From Persephonella sp. (GTDB taxonomy: Bacteria; Aquificota; Aquificia; Aquificales; Hydrogenothermaceae), in NCBI RefSeq assembly GCF_027023985.1, contig NZ_JALVTW010000008.1, forward strand, positions 1-53,944: DNA of 53,944 bases, read 5' to 3'. The stretch's first letter is position 1, and each line of letters starts with the position of its first letter. The notes beneath the pieces were generated by a model, which was not told the DNA's origin, made no database searches, and saw nothing but the letters and a program-made list of their open reading frames with translations. Shown here one piece after another: positions 42,657 to 53,944 of the stretch. The position numbers and the translations under genes were made by a program.

Positions 42657-43901
42657 CTAAACATTAATATAATTGTCCAATTTTATAAATTTATTCTTCA
42701 AGTCAAATTCAGAGTCTATATCAACAGAAGCAAACCCTTCTTTTAATAGATATGCGTTTATAAATATTTTATTTTTTAAATATACATAAGCCTCAACTGA
42801 ATCTTTATTATCTATCTTATATCCTTTATCAAATTTAAGATAAATATCTTTTTTCAGCACATACTGTTTTAAATATGAAATTGTATCTTCCAAATTTTTA
42901 ATAATAATCCCTCTAAATTTTACCGTAAGCCCTGTATTTAACTTCAATCTTCCGTCATCTAATATTTCAACAACTTTATAAAATTCATTTTTACCAAATT
43001 TGAGTTTTTCTGGTTCTATAACGGGTTTTGCATCTTTTATCCTTGGACTATAGTCAACAGGCTCTAACACTGTCGGCTTTTCTCTTTTAATTATTTCTAC
43101 CTTTTTATTTAGCATATCCAATCTACTACAAGGCAATTTTTGTTTTATAATTTTCAAGAAATCTCCATTTATTTCGTATCCAATTGCATTTCTGTTTAAT
43201 TCCAGAGCAACTTTGGCAGTGGTTCCACTTCCAAGAAATGGGTCAAGAACTGTCTCTCCAACAAAAGAAAACATTTTTATTATTCTTTTTGGTAATTCTT
43301 CCGGGAACATTGCTTGATGCTCTATTTGCCTTGCACCTGCAAAATACCAATGACCGGAAAAATATTCTTTCCATTCTTCTTTGGATAATTTTGATTTTTC
43401 TTTAATTTCTTTATCTACTTTTTTACTTTTTCCAGGTTTCTTAAAAATAAGTATATGTTCATAATCTATTTCTATCATACCATTTGGAGGATAAGGATAA
43501 GAACCCATTACATTTGCACCACCTGTTGTATTCATAGTAGTCTTCTTCTGCCATATAATAGAGCCCATGTAATCAAATCCAATATCTTCACATTGCGCTA
43601 TTACTTCTGCATGCAAGGGAATTATCTTATACCTACCATAAACTATAGACCTTGCAAATTGGTCTCCTATGTTAATAATTAGTCTTCTTCCCGGTTCTAA
43701 TACCCTATAAGATTCTTTCCAGACTCTATAGAGGTCTTTTAAATACTCATGAAGGGTCTGGCCATATCCGATTTGATTTTCTTTTCCATAGTTTTTTATA
43801 GACCAATATGGTGGTGAGGTGACTATCAGCTGAACAGAATTATCTTCAACCTCTAACATCTTACGGCTATCACCTATTATTATCTTAGCCAAATTGTTCA
43901 T
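42657..43901 (-). CDS. N4-cytosine-type DNA methyltransferase with SNase-like C-terminal domain
   Basis: 414 residues. Residues 1 to ~260 are a beta-class amino-methyltransferase: the catalytic VTSPPYWS (28-33) comes first and the AdoMet loop DPFLGSGTT later. It should protect the site cut by the adjacent MjaI-type enzyme, expected CTAG. The last ~110 residues (about 305-410) are an unusual addition with the strand pattern of a staphylococcal nuclease domain: FYKVVEILDDGRLKL, VKFRGI, DSVEAYVYL, AYLLKEGFASV. The catalytic Glu and second Arg are missing, so it would be a binding rather than cutting domain. GAGG precedes the ATG. Confidence 0.88.
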   Translation of the reverse strand: MNNLAKIIIGDSRKMLEVEDNSVQLIVTSPPYWSIKNYGKENQIGYGQTLHEYLKDLYRVWKESYRVLEPGRRLIINIGDQFARSIVYGRYKIIPLHAEVIAQCEDIGFDYMGSIIWQKKTTMNTTGGANVMGSYPYPPNGMIEIDYEHILIFKKPGKSKKVDKEIKEKSKLSKEEWKEYFSGHWYFAGARQIEHQAMFPEELPKRIIKMFSFVGETVLDPFLGSGTTAKVALELNRNAIGYEINGDFLKIIKQKLPCSRLDMLNKKVEIIKREKPTVLEPVDYSPRIKDAKPVIEPEKLKFGKNEFYKVVEILDDGRLKLNTGLTVKFRGIIIKNLEDTISYLKQYVLKKDIYLKFDKGYKIDNKDSVEAYVYLKNKIFINAYLLKEGFASVDIDSEFDLKNKFIKLDNYINV

Positions 43902-43933
43902 ATTTTCCTCTAAAATTAAATTTTATTATCTTT

Positions 43934-45280
43934 TTACTGTATTTCTATTTTGTATTTTTCTTTATACAGTTCTTTGAATTCTTCCAATTTTTCTTCATAG
44001 CCCTTTCTTCCCATAAGAGCATAAGTAAAGTTCTTCCCTTCTTCAACAGCTGGCTGGTCAAATGGATTAATCTTATACAGATATCCTGAAAATCCTGTCG
44101 CCAGCTCATACATATAAATCATCATTCCAATATTGTAAGCAGAAAGCTTATCCATAGAAATAGTTATATTTGGCACTTTGCTTTTTATTAAAGCGGCTTT
44201 AGTTCCAAGTAGTTCTTTGTTTAAAATCTCATGAAGAGAATGTCCAGAGAGATAAGATATATCTTCCGGTAAATCCTCTGGAATTTTAAAGTCTTCCTCC
44301 GTCTCTTCTATCTGTATAAATGTTATGATTTTGTCTCTTATGCCTTCTCTGTAAAGCTGTATCTGGGAATGCTGGTCTATTGTGCCTATAGCCTTAACAG
44401 GTGTCTGTCCAAGGCCATCTTTACCAAGGCTTTCTGCCCATAGCTGTCTATACCAGTCTACAAAAGATGATAATTTTTCTGCATAAGGCATCATTACAGA
44501 AATTGTTTTCCCTCTTCTCATATTAGCTATGTAATGGGTAAGAGCTATCAAATATGCCGGATTATGCTCAACATGCTCCTCAATGGAGCATATCAAGTCC
44601 ATTTTCTTGGCACCTGACAGCAGCTCATCTATATCTATTCCCACAACTGCAGCAGGCAGAAGACCAACGGGAGATAAAACAGAAAATCTACCACCTACTT
44701 TAGGTGGAATATCAAACATTTTTATACCTTCCTGATTTCCAAGTTTACGTAAAAAGCCCTTTTCCGGGTCTGTGGTAAAAACAAGATGTTCCTTGTATTT
44801 ATCCCCAAGCTCTTTTTTAAGCATTGATAAAATTATTGAAAAATTGGCAATGGTTTCTACAGTTGAACCTGATTTTGTTACCACATTAAAACAGGTTTTT
44901 TTAATATCTATCTGTTCTAAAACAGAAGCAAAAACAGCTGGGTCAACATTTTCAAGGGCGAAAAATTTAGGGCTATTTTTCAGGTTATAGTTCAGGTCTG
45001 TTAAGCTTTCAAAAAGCATTTTAGCTCCAAGCGATGAACCACCTATCCCTATAAGAACAAAATACTCAAAATTTTCCCTTATATGCTGTGCATAATCTTT
45101 TATTTCCTGTGTATCCTGATAAGGAAGCTTACAAAAATAAAATTTTCTGTCTTTTTCCCTCTGGATTATTGAATGGGTTTCAACAACAAAATGTCTAAAT
45201 GATAAGAGTTCTTCCCTGAGAATACCATCTCTTTCCCCGATAACCTCTGCCATAACATTGGTGTAATCTATCCTTATCAA
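43934..45280 (-). CDS. pgi: Glucose-6-phosphate isomerase
   Basis: 448 residues, PGI of glycolysis and gluconeogenesis. Motifs: LIGIGGSSLGAKMLFE, VVTKSGSTVETIANF, GGRFSVLSPVGLLPA, the signature QLWAESLGKDGLG and QHSQIQLY. Length fits the short bacterial type. The start is TTG 45280 preceded by GGAGGCGGAG. It lies 11 bases after serS in the same direction and precedes the R-M pair. Confidence 0.96.
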   Translation of the reverse strand: MIRIDYTNVMAEVIGERDGILREELLSFRHFVVETHSIIQREKDRKFYFCKLPYQDTQEIKDYAQHIRENFEYFVLIGIGGSSLGAKMLFESLTDLNYNLKNSPKFFALENVDPAVFASVLEQIDIKKTCFNVVTKSGSTVETIANFSIILSMLKKELGDKYKEHLVFTTDPEKGFLRKLGNQEGIKMFDIPPKVGGRFSVLSPVGLLPAAVVGIDIDELLSGAKKMDLICSIEEHVEHNPAYLIALTHYIANMRRGKTISVMMPYAEKLSSFVDWYRQLWAESLGKDGLGQTPVKAIGTIDQHSQIQLYREGIRDKIITFIQIEETEEDFKIPEDLPEDISYLSGHSLHEILNKELLGTKAALIKSKVPNITISMDKLSAYNIGMMIYMYELATGFSGYLYKINPFDQPAVEEGKNFTYALMGRKGYEEKLEEFKELYKEKYKIEIQ

Positions 45281-45291
45281 CTCCGCCTCCC

Positions 45292-47570
<2,279 letters not shown>

Positions 47571-47642
47571 GTCTCATCCCTCCATTTAAATAAAGGAAAG
47601 CTGATATAATTTTACTACTATCCTTCATAAAAGATAAATATA

Positions 47643-50600
47643 ATGAAAAAAGATATAATCACCATACTTGTTGTTTTTGCCATAATAATTTCCATTTTTT
47701 CATTGATAGGTCTGACAATTTCATTTTTCTGGAAAAAGAGAACAGTAATAGCAAAACATTACGGTATTCAACTTGAGGATGATTGTAGCCTATATTTTGG
47801 GGAACTTCATTGCAGCTATATAAAAGCAAAGGCAGAAAATAAGTTTAATGTATCAATAAAAAATCTTGATGCATATTTTAATCTACTAAATCTGATACGA
47901 AAGAAGCCATTTATTGAACTTTATGTAAAAAATGCAGATATTTCAACTATTGTCCAAAAAAAAGGCAAGAAAACCCGGAAAATCAAAACAAATCCTTTTA
48001 AATATATATTTTTTACCTTGTATTTTATAAAATCAGATATAGACAATCTAAATCTAAAAATTCAGTTTCCAAATAAAAAAAACCTGAAAATTAAGGATTT
48101 TTCACTGGAGAATAGTTTTAATGAATTTTCAACAAAAAAACCATTTTTTGTAATATTTGACGGTCTGACTGCAAAATTTGAGGAGATTTCAGGTTCCATA
48201 GACCCTGAAAGTATTTCTGTAAACAGGGGCATTGCCTATATAGACAAAGGTAAATTCATTTTTAATGGAAATTTTAATTATAAAGGGGATTATGATTTTA
48301 GCGGCAACTACAAAGGTAAAGAACTTGTCTTACAAAACCTCAGTCTGAAGGGCTGTAATATATCCTTTAATCTAAGTCAGCAGGGAACCAAAAAAACAGG
48401 AAACCTAAATTTTTCATTTGACTGGATTGCTTACAAAAAAAGCAGTATAGATAACATAAAAGGTAAGCTAAACTATGCCGGTGAAGAAAGATTAAAAGGG
48501 AAACTCCTTTTAACCGCTGCAAATCTAATTAGCGGTAATCTAAAAGCTACAACTATATCATTATCCCAAAATTTTGATTATCTGCTGAAAAGCCATGTTT
48601 TTGTTTCTTCAGGAAATGGATACATAAAAAGCATTCAAATAAAGAATTTTTTAATTCCTGAAATAAAATCCGTCCTTAAACTCTCTCTGAAAAACAGAAA
48701 AATCCATATAACTGGAAATGCTTCTTCCAAAAACCTGAAGTTATCCTTTGACTACAAAAACAACCGTATTAAACTCTCCCTGAATAAAACGAAACTTTCC
48801 GAACTTTATGCCTTTTTAGGAAAACAGATACCTGTAGAATCCCTTATAACCGGAAATATTCAGGTTAATCTAAAAAATAACCTGACCACAGTTAATTTGA
48901 ATCTTGATTCTCCTAATATCTATGGAATTCAGTATGACAAAGGCAGCATATACTCTGAAATAAAAAACAAATCCCTTTCAGGCATATACACCCTGAAACT
49001 TGAAAAACAGGATGGTTTTGCTTTTCTCAACGGTAGCTTTAACAAAAACTATCTGGAGGGGGATTTTTCATTTGAAAATCTAAATCTATATCAGCTAACC
49101 TTCGGTGAAAGATTTAAATTCGGTGGTATTCTTGATGGGAATGGACATTATGCAGGAGCTCTACCTGACATAAGTATAAACCTTTCAGGAATAGCTCAAG
49201 AATTTTATTATGACAAAATTAAACTAAATCAGGTTTCTTATCTGATTAACTACTCTCAGCAGGAAAGGAAACTTGATGTTTCATTTAGCAAAGATAATCA
49301 GCTTGATGGAAAACTGAATATTGCATTTTTGCCATTCCAGTTAGACCTTGAAATAAAAGCAAATAATGCGGACTTAAAACCAATAAATCCTTTCCTTACA
49401 GAAAAGATTCCCGTCCTATTCTCAAACATAAAACCTGAACAGATATCCGGTAATCTACTTTTCTCAATTGTGGATAAAAAATGGCAGCTTGAATATAACT
49501 TTTTAGATGGTCAGGTTTTTATCCCGGCAACTGAAAGCCGTCTTCATTTTAGTTCAAAAGGAAAATTATCCCCATCTGATATAAAAATACAGGCCTTAAT
49601 ACATGGCAAAAATGTAAAACTCAGGGAATACACTGTCCAATCTATAAAAGGGCTGTTCCATTTAAAAAACAAAAATGGATTTTTAAATCTTCAAGCTAAG
49701 GGATTATCTGATTTTAATAAAAGTATTCTAAATGCAAACACCAGGTTTAACCTTAAATCCCAGACAATAAACGGTAAAGCTTCTTTACTTCTTGAAAAAA
49801 ATGGATTTAAAAATAACCTAAATATTATTTTTGCAGGAAATCTAAAGGAAATAAAAGGAAAACTAACAGAAGAAGGTAAGCAAGGTAAAAGCGTATCTAT
49901 AAAAACCACCGTTAATTTTAAACTGAAAAAAGACAAACAGTTTGTAAATCTGAATATCTCTTCTGATAAATTTGCCATAATGCTACCGGAAGACCTTAAT
50001 ATTTATTTGATGAATCTTAAAGGAAGCTTAATTGTCCCTGTTAAAAATCCAAAACAGTTTGAAGGCAAGCTAAATCTCCAGAAATTTGCTATATCTCAGA
50101 AATACCTTTATTTCTTTGATTCCTCTGCAGTTAATATGTCAATAAAAAATGGGGTTATCACAGCACAGCCTATCAGCTTTGCAGGAATCATAAAAGGAAA
50201 AATAAACAAATTTATTTTCAAGCCCCTTGACAGCTATATGGAAATAAACTCAGAAGGCACTATAAACAGAGATTTTCTTTCTGTTTTTCTAAAATATGTA
50301 AATACCTCTGGAGACTTGCAATACAGTTTTGATTTTTCAGGAAAGCTCCAAAACTTTGTTAAAAATGCAAAAATCAAAATATACTCTAAAGACTTAGGGG
50401 TAAAAACCGCATACACAATAGGAATTCTTAGAGTAAAAGATGCATTGTTATCAATGGAGAATGGAAAAATAAAAATATCCATTTCAGGTAAAAGTCCAAA
50501 TGTTTCCCTTGGGGAAAGTTTTTTTGATATCAATGGAAATGGTTATCTACCTAAGAATGTATTCAGGGTTAATATAAACTCCCAGTTTTTACCTGTTAAA

Positions 50601-51512
50601 TATATGAACATAATTTCCGGAAATGTAAATACAGCCTTAAAAATAAAATCTTTTATGAAAAATAAAGATACCTATTACAAAGTATCAGGGAAAATTACGG
50701 CTACAGGAAGAGTTAAACTGGAAAAAGATATGCAAGACCGGTTCAAAAAAGAGGAAACACCGGAAAGCCAGCAAAAAAATTTCCTGAAAAAAATTCTCCT
50801 TAATATAGGTTTAGAAAGCTATATACCGGTCTATATATACGGAAGCTGGGGAAAAGCATACGGCGAATTTAAACTTAAACTGACGGGAACAGCTGCAAAG
50901 CCTGTTATAAATGGTAATCTGAGTATAATCTACGGCGAAATCTTCTTTATGAGAAATAAATACAATATAGATTTCGCCAATATCAAATTTATAAACAGTG
51001 AACCTTATATATCTGCAAGAATTTCAACATCCATAGCAGAAACATTTATATTTATAGATGTTACAGGTTCCCTGTATCAGCCTAAGATTAATTTCTCATC
51101 CAGTCCTCCAAAATCAAAGGATGAGATACTGTCCATACTACTATTAAGGGATACTCCATCTGCACTTGAAAATATGCCTATATTCCAGACTATTGGAAAA
51201 ATCATATATGCCCTGCTGCCGTTCAAATCTAAAAACCAGCGGGGGCTGTTTAATACCGGATTTGAGATAAACATACTTCCCCAGTATTCGCCTTCTACCG
51301 GTATATCTGCATCTATATTTGCCAAAAGGAATATAACAAGGAGAATATTTGTTGCCCTTTCAAAGCCTCTGGGGGAAATAGAAGAAGAAAAAATGGTTGG
51401 ATGGTATAGCTTCGGATTTAGAATAAGGGAAAGGTCTTCATTCCAGTATAAATGGTTTGAAACTGGTAATCAGGAATTTGATATAGTTTTCAACTTCCCC
51501 TTTGATTTTTGA
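47643..51512 (+). CDS. TamB/AsmA-like envelope protein (DUF490)
   Basis: 1289 residues. An N-terminal membrane anchor (starting IITILVVFAIIISIF) is followed by about 1000 residues of repeated short beta strands rich in Lys, Asn and Ser, the pattern of TamB/AsmA-type proteins that span the periplasm and move phospholipids or help outer-membrane assembly. The C-terminal ~250 residues match the TamB domain: GTAAKPVINGNLSIIYGE, DVTGSLYQPKINFSSSPP, SKDEILSILLLRD and a Phe-ended tail (NFPFDF). The start lacks a clear ribosome binding site. It overlaps the converging amidotransferase gene by 43 bases. Confidence 0.88.
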   Translation: MKKDIITILVVFAIIISIFSLIGLTISFFWKKRTVIAKHYGIQLEDDCSLYFGELHCSYIKAKAENKFNVSIKNLDAYFNLLNLIRKKPFIELYVKNADISTIVQKKGKKTRKIKTNPFKYIFFTLYFIKSDIDNLNLKIQFPNKKNLKIKDFSLENSFNEFSTKKPFFVIFDGLTAKFEEISGSIDPESISVNRGIAYIDKGKFIFNGNFNYKGDYDFSGNYKGKELVLQNLSLKGCNISFNLSQQGTKKTGNLNFSFDWIAYKKSSIDNIKGKLNYAGEERLKGKLLLTAANLISGNLKATTISLSQNFDYLLKSHVFVSSGNGYIKSIQIKNFLIPEIKSVLKLSLKNRKIHITGNASSKNLKLSFDYKNNRIKLSLNKTKLSELYAFLGKQIPVESLITGNIQVNLKNNLTTVNLNLDSPNIYGIQYDKGSIYSEIKNKSLSGIYTLKLEKQDGFAFLNGSFNKNYLEGDFSFENLNLYQLTFGERFKFGGILDGNGHYAGALPDISINLSGIAQEFYYDKIKLNQVSYLINYSQQERKLDVSFSKDNQLDGKLNIAFLPFQLDLEIKANNADLKPINPFLTEKIPVLFSNIKPEQISGNLLFSIVDKKWQLEYNFLDGQVFIPATESRLHFSSKGKLSPSDIKIQALIHGKNVKLREYTVQSIKGLFHLKNKNGFLNLQAKGLSDFNKSILNANTRFNLKSQTINGKASLLLEKNGFKNNLNIIFAGNLKEIKGKLTEEGKQGKSVSIKTTVNFKLKKDKQFVNLNISSDKFAIMLPEDLNIYLMNLKGSLIVPVKNPKQFEGKLNLQKFAISQKYLYFFDSSAVNMSIKNGVITAQPISFAGIIKGKINKFIFKPLDSYMEINSEGTINRDFLSVFLKYVNTSGDLQYSFDFSGKLQNFVKNAKIKIYSKDLGVKTAYTIGILRVKDALLSMENGKIKISISGKSPNVSLGESFFDINGNGYLPKNVFRVNINSQFLPVKYMNIISGNVNTALKIKSFMKNKDTYYKVSGKITATGRVKLEKDMQDRFKKEETPESQQKNFLKKILLNIGLESYIPVYIYGSWGKAYGEFKLKLTGTAAKPVINGNLSIIYGEIFFMRNKYNIDFANIKFINSEPYISARISTSIAETFIFIDVTGSLYQPKINFSSSPPKSKDEILSILLLRDTPSALENMPIFQTIGKIIYALLPFKSKNQRGLFNTGFEINILPQYSPSTGISASIFAKRNITRRIFVALSKPLGEIEEEKMVGWYSFGFRIRERSSFQYKWFETGNQEFDIVFNFPFDF

Positions 51513-52084
51513 GAAAGCTCCATAAAGTTTTTAAGTAGTTTTTTTCCGTATTCTGTAAGAATAGATTCCGGATGAAACTGGACACCCCAGATTGGATATT
51601 TTGTATGCTCTATGGCCATTATTTCATCATCTTCTTTAGTCCATGCAGTTATTTTAATGTCTTCCGGTAGCGTTTCTTTATCTATAACAAGGGAATGATA
51701 TCTAACTGCTTTAAATGGAGATGGTATTCCTTCAAACAATCCTTCTCCTGTATGGTAAATATCCGAAGTTTTCCCATGCATAAGGCATTTTGCCTTTACT
51801 ATCTTTGCCCCAAAAGCTGCTCCGATAGACTGATGACCAAGACATACACCTAAAATCGGGTAAATACCTTTAAACTCCTTTATAACCTGAACAGAAATAC
51901 CTGCTTCATTAGGTGTGCAAGGTCCCGGTGATATAACAATAGCATCAATATCATCAAAGGATTTTATATAGTCAATATTAATTTCATCATTTCTTTTAAC
52001 TAAAACATCTGCCCCAAGCTCATAAAAATATTGAACTATGTTATATGTAAATGAGTCGTAATTATCTATCATAAATATTTTCAT
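51470..52084 (-). CDS. trpG: Anthranilate/aminodeoxychorismate synthase glutamine amidotransferase
   Basis: 204 residues, class I glutamine amidotransferase. The start MKIFMIDNYDSFTYNIVQY is diagnostic of TrpG/PabA. The nucleophile Cys is in LGVCLGHQSIG and the His-Glu pair in GVQFHPESILTEYG. It supplies ammonia for tryptophan or 4-aminobenzoate synthesis, possibly both, and no synthase component I is in the window. The second Met (52084) is chosen because GGGG lies 8 bases before it; the first Met is too close. The tail overlaps tamB by 43 bases. Confidence 0.93.
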   Translation of the reverse strand: MKIFMIDNYDSFTYNIVQYFYELGADVLVKRNDEINIDYIKSFDDIDAIVISPGPCTPNEAGISVQVIKEFKGIYPILGVCLGHQSIGAAFGAKIVKAKCLMHGKTSDIYHTGEGLFEGIPSPFKAVRYHSLVIDKETLPEDIKITAWTKEDDEIMAIEHTKYPIWGVQFHPESILTEYGKKLLKNFMELSQKSKGKLKTISNS

Positions 52085-52137
52085 CTGCATTACCCCAAAA
52101 CAGATTTTCCAAAATATATTTTATTCTGAGTCTTTTT

Positions 52138-53944
52138 TCAAGAAAAATATTTCTTGATTATCTCATCAACTGGCAAAGGTCTTGAAAAGTAATAACCCTG
52201 CCCATAATCAATTCCGAGTTCAAATAATGCATTGAGTATCTCTTCATTTTCAACGAATTCTGCTATTGGAATTTTTTCCATATCTTTGCAGAACGAAACC
52301 AGATGTTTGGTAAGTTTGTAATACTTCTCACTATCCGGTAATTGTCTGATAATTGAACCATCCAGTTTAAGATATTTTGCATCTATATCGGTTATGTAAT
52401 AAAAATCTACATATCCGGCTCCAAAATCATCCAGGACTATCTGATACCCTGCTTCAATTAACTTGTTTAGATTCTTTTTCAGAGATTCATAATTATGAAT
52501 TTCTTCTGTTTCCAGAACTTCTAATTTCAATCTACTAATTACATCTTTATCTGCCGAAAGCAGTAAGTCCACAGTAGTTTCATTGATAAAATCGGAAGGT
52601 GACATATTTATACTGATAATAAGCTGAGGATACTTTTTCAGAGTTTGTAGATTATACTCAATAATTGCCTTTGTAAATTTTGAATACATAAATGTTCCTT
52701 TAATTAGGTCAACAAATTTGGGAGGTGGAAGATATTTTCCTTTATGGTAAATTCTGGCAAGGGCTTCAAAATACAGAGGTTTTATGGTTCTTATATTAAT
52801 AATAGGCTGATACCAGCATTCTATTTTTTTATTTTCTATAATCTCTTTTAACTCAGCCAGAGTAATACTCTCTTTATCATCCTTACTTGAGTATATTTCA
52901 ACTCTATCTCTACCACTATTTTTTGCTTTATATAATGCTATATCTGCCTTTTTAATCGCATCATTTAAATCCCTTGATTCATCGGTTTCAAGATTTACAC
53001 CTATTGAGGCAGTTATATTTATATCTCTGTATTTATGACTCCTTATTTTCTGAAGTAATTTTTCCGCAACATGAACTGCCCATTTACCCTCTGTATCATC
53101 TGAGCTTTTCTTTAGTAAAATTAAGAATTCCTCACCACCATATCGAACTATATAATCTCCACCACGTAGATTTTCTTTTAGAATTCTGGCAACATTTTTG
53201 AGAATTTCATCTCCAACCTGATGCCCATATGTATCATTAACATTTTTGAAATAATCTACATCAAGCAGTAAAATAACGTAATCATTTAGATTTAATGAAT
53301 TTTGTAAATTTTCAAGATAACTTCTATTGTGAACTCCTGTAAGGGTATCAACATATATTTTTTCTTTAAGAACAACATTTTTATAAAAAGAATATCCACT
53401 AACAAGGATTAAGACTATTATAATTCCTCCTGCAAATATCAATGTTTTTTTGATATAACCTATAAGCCTTTTAATTTCTTTAAGAGCTTCAAACGAAAAA
53501 TCAGCAATAAGAACAGATTTCACTTGTCCATTTTGTATTATCGGTAAATAATAGGTTATTCCTATTGTATTTATATCCTTATGAATTATCACTTTATCAT
53601 TTTTTTCTCTAAAAGCTTGTTGAAGAATTTTTTCTTCTTCTTTTAAAGGTATAAATGGAAAGCCCGGAAAGAATTTTTCATTCTTATTACTTACATCAAG
53701 TAAATATCTGTATTTATTTTTATCCCTAAAAATTAAAAAGATATACTCAAGCCTATCTGACAGGAACACAGATAAAGCTTTTGAAAGAGAAGTTCTATAA
53801 TTATTATCCTTTAAAGTTTTTTTAATAAAATCCTCTTTAGGAATATACATATTTATTGTATTTTTTATAGCATTTATTACATCTATGGTAGAAATATGAA
53901 CTATTCTGTGCTCAAGTTTGTTTTCTATATCTGGAATAGCTTTA
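52138..53944 (-). CDS. GGDEF-EAL cyclic-di-GMP protein, 5' end outside window
   Basis: An internal ATG at 53850 gives 570 residues, but the frame stays open without a stop up to the window edge, so the true N-terminus lies beyond and at least ~601 residues exist. In the internal-Met numbering there is a sensor region, a membrane helix at about 133-154, a GGDEF domain with RYGGEEFLILL, and an EAL domain with YFEALARIY, SINMSP, LEVLETEE, LDDFGAGY and YLKLDG. Both active sites look intact, so it may make and break cyclic-di-GMP. The N-terminal region resembles a periplasmic double-Cache or similar sensor. Confidence 0.9.
   Translation of the reverse strand, partial: KAIPDIENKLEHRIVHISTIDVINAIKNTINMYIPKEDFIKKTLKDNNYRTSLSKALSVFLSDRLEYIFLIFRDKNKYRYLLDVSNKNEKFFPGFPFIPLKEEEKILQQAFREKNDKVIIHKDINTIGITYYLPIIQNGQVKSVLIADFSFEALKEIKRLIGYIKKTLIFAGGIIIVLILVSGYSFYKNVVLKEKIYVDTLTGVHNRSYLENLQNSLNLNDYVILLLDVDYFKNVNDTYGHQVGDEILKNVARILKENLRGGDYIVRYGGEEFLILLKKSSDDTEGKWAVHVAEKLLQKIRSHKYRDINITASIGVNLETDESRDLNDAIKKADIALYKAKNSGRDRVEIYSSKDDKESITLAELKEIIENKKIECWYQPIINIRTIKPLYFEALARIYHKGKYLPPPKFVDLIKGTFMYSKFTKAIIEYNLQTLKKYPQLIISINMSPSDFINETTVDLLLSADKDVISRLKLEVLETEEIHNYESLKKNLNKLIEAGYQIVLDDFGAGYVDFYYITDIDAKYLKLDGSIIRQLPDSEKYYKLTKHLVSFCKDMEKIPIAEFVENEEILNALFELGIDYGQGYYFSRPLPVDEIIKKYFS

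Overview
The window is a compact, AT-rich (roughly one third G+C by eye) bacterial chromosome segment that looks like a thermophilic Aquificota, most likely family Hydrogenothermaceae (Persephonella/Sulfurihydrogenibium type). This placement is inference. It rests on a lipoprotein-type alpha-carbonic anhydrase of the thermostable Aquificota kind, a carbamoyl-phosphate synthase large subunit split into half-genes, very tight gene packing, and a CRISPR repeat ending in GGAATTGAAA. No database search was possible.

Layout. 1-483: gene-poor left edge with palindromes. 484-6190: folD with a small upstream gene, then a long minus-strand run (DUF507, galT, carbonic anhydrase, dimeric dUTPase, membrane ClpP-like protease, DUF502). 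6262-12877: a TruD-like synthase facing a minus run with dnaG, rpoD, hemH, a secreted coiled-coil protein and a TudS/DUF523 protein. 13222-14541: dnaA, starting at TTG behind an 11-bp inverted repeat. 14547-18000: a frameshifted antitoxin relic, then folC, lgt, def and rpe. 18103-20690: a probable lipoprotein, a CTP-dependent lipid-kinase-like membrane protein, and a UPF0175/DUF3368 toxin-antitoxin pair with a damaged toxin end. 20689-29619: a minus run of MIP18/DUF59, pyrC, lepB, a thermonuclease, purE, gltB and amrS. 29749-34442: a plus-strand run of carB N-terminal half, prohibitin, OsmC, a ytxG/ytxH-like trio and YihY/BrkB. 34439-36920: an SDR, a P-loop kinase and an aminotransferase. 36921-38314: tRNA-Met, a CRISPR leader and array without cas genes, and decayed coding remnants. 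38315-42021: SDR, MBL hydrolase, thiO and an aminotransferase. 42030-43901: a type II restriction-modification pair of the MjaI kind. 43934-47570: pgi, serS and a TPR protein. 47643-51512: a TamB-like translocation protein. 51470-53944: a TrpG/PabA amidotransferase and a GGDEF-EAL protein running off the right edge.

Most of the window is housekeeping: folate, pyrimidine, purine, glutamate, heme and lipoprotein metabolism, replication, and the major sigma factor. Defence and selfish DNA sit in three places: the UPF0175/DUF3368 pair (19987-20687), the CRISPR array with its decayed flank (36998-38314), and the R-M island (42030-43901). The most unusual item is the R-M methyltransferase, whose C-terminal ~110 residues look like a staphylococcal-nuclease fold lacking catalytic residues. 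Beside it, the tetranucleotide CTAG, the expected target of an MjaI-type enzyme, is almost absent from the window (about 11 sites counted by eye).

Non-ATG starts are common (dnaA, pyrC, pgi, probably rpe, and others). Several starts were moved from the longest open frame to a codon with a proper ribosome binding site. No convincing rho-independent terminators were seen. No rRNA, complete insertion sequence or riboswitch was recognised.
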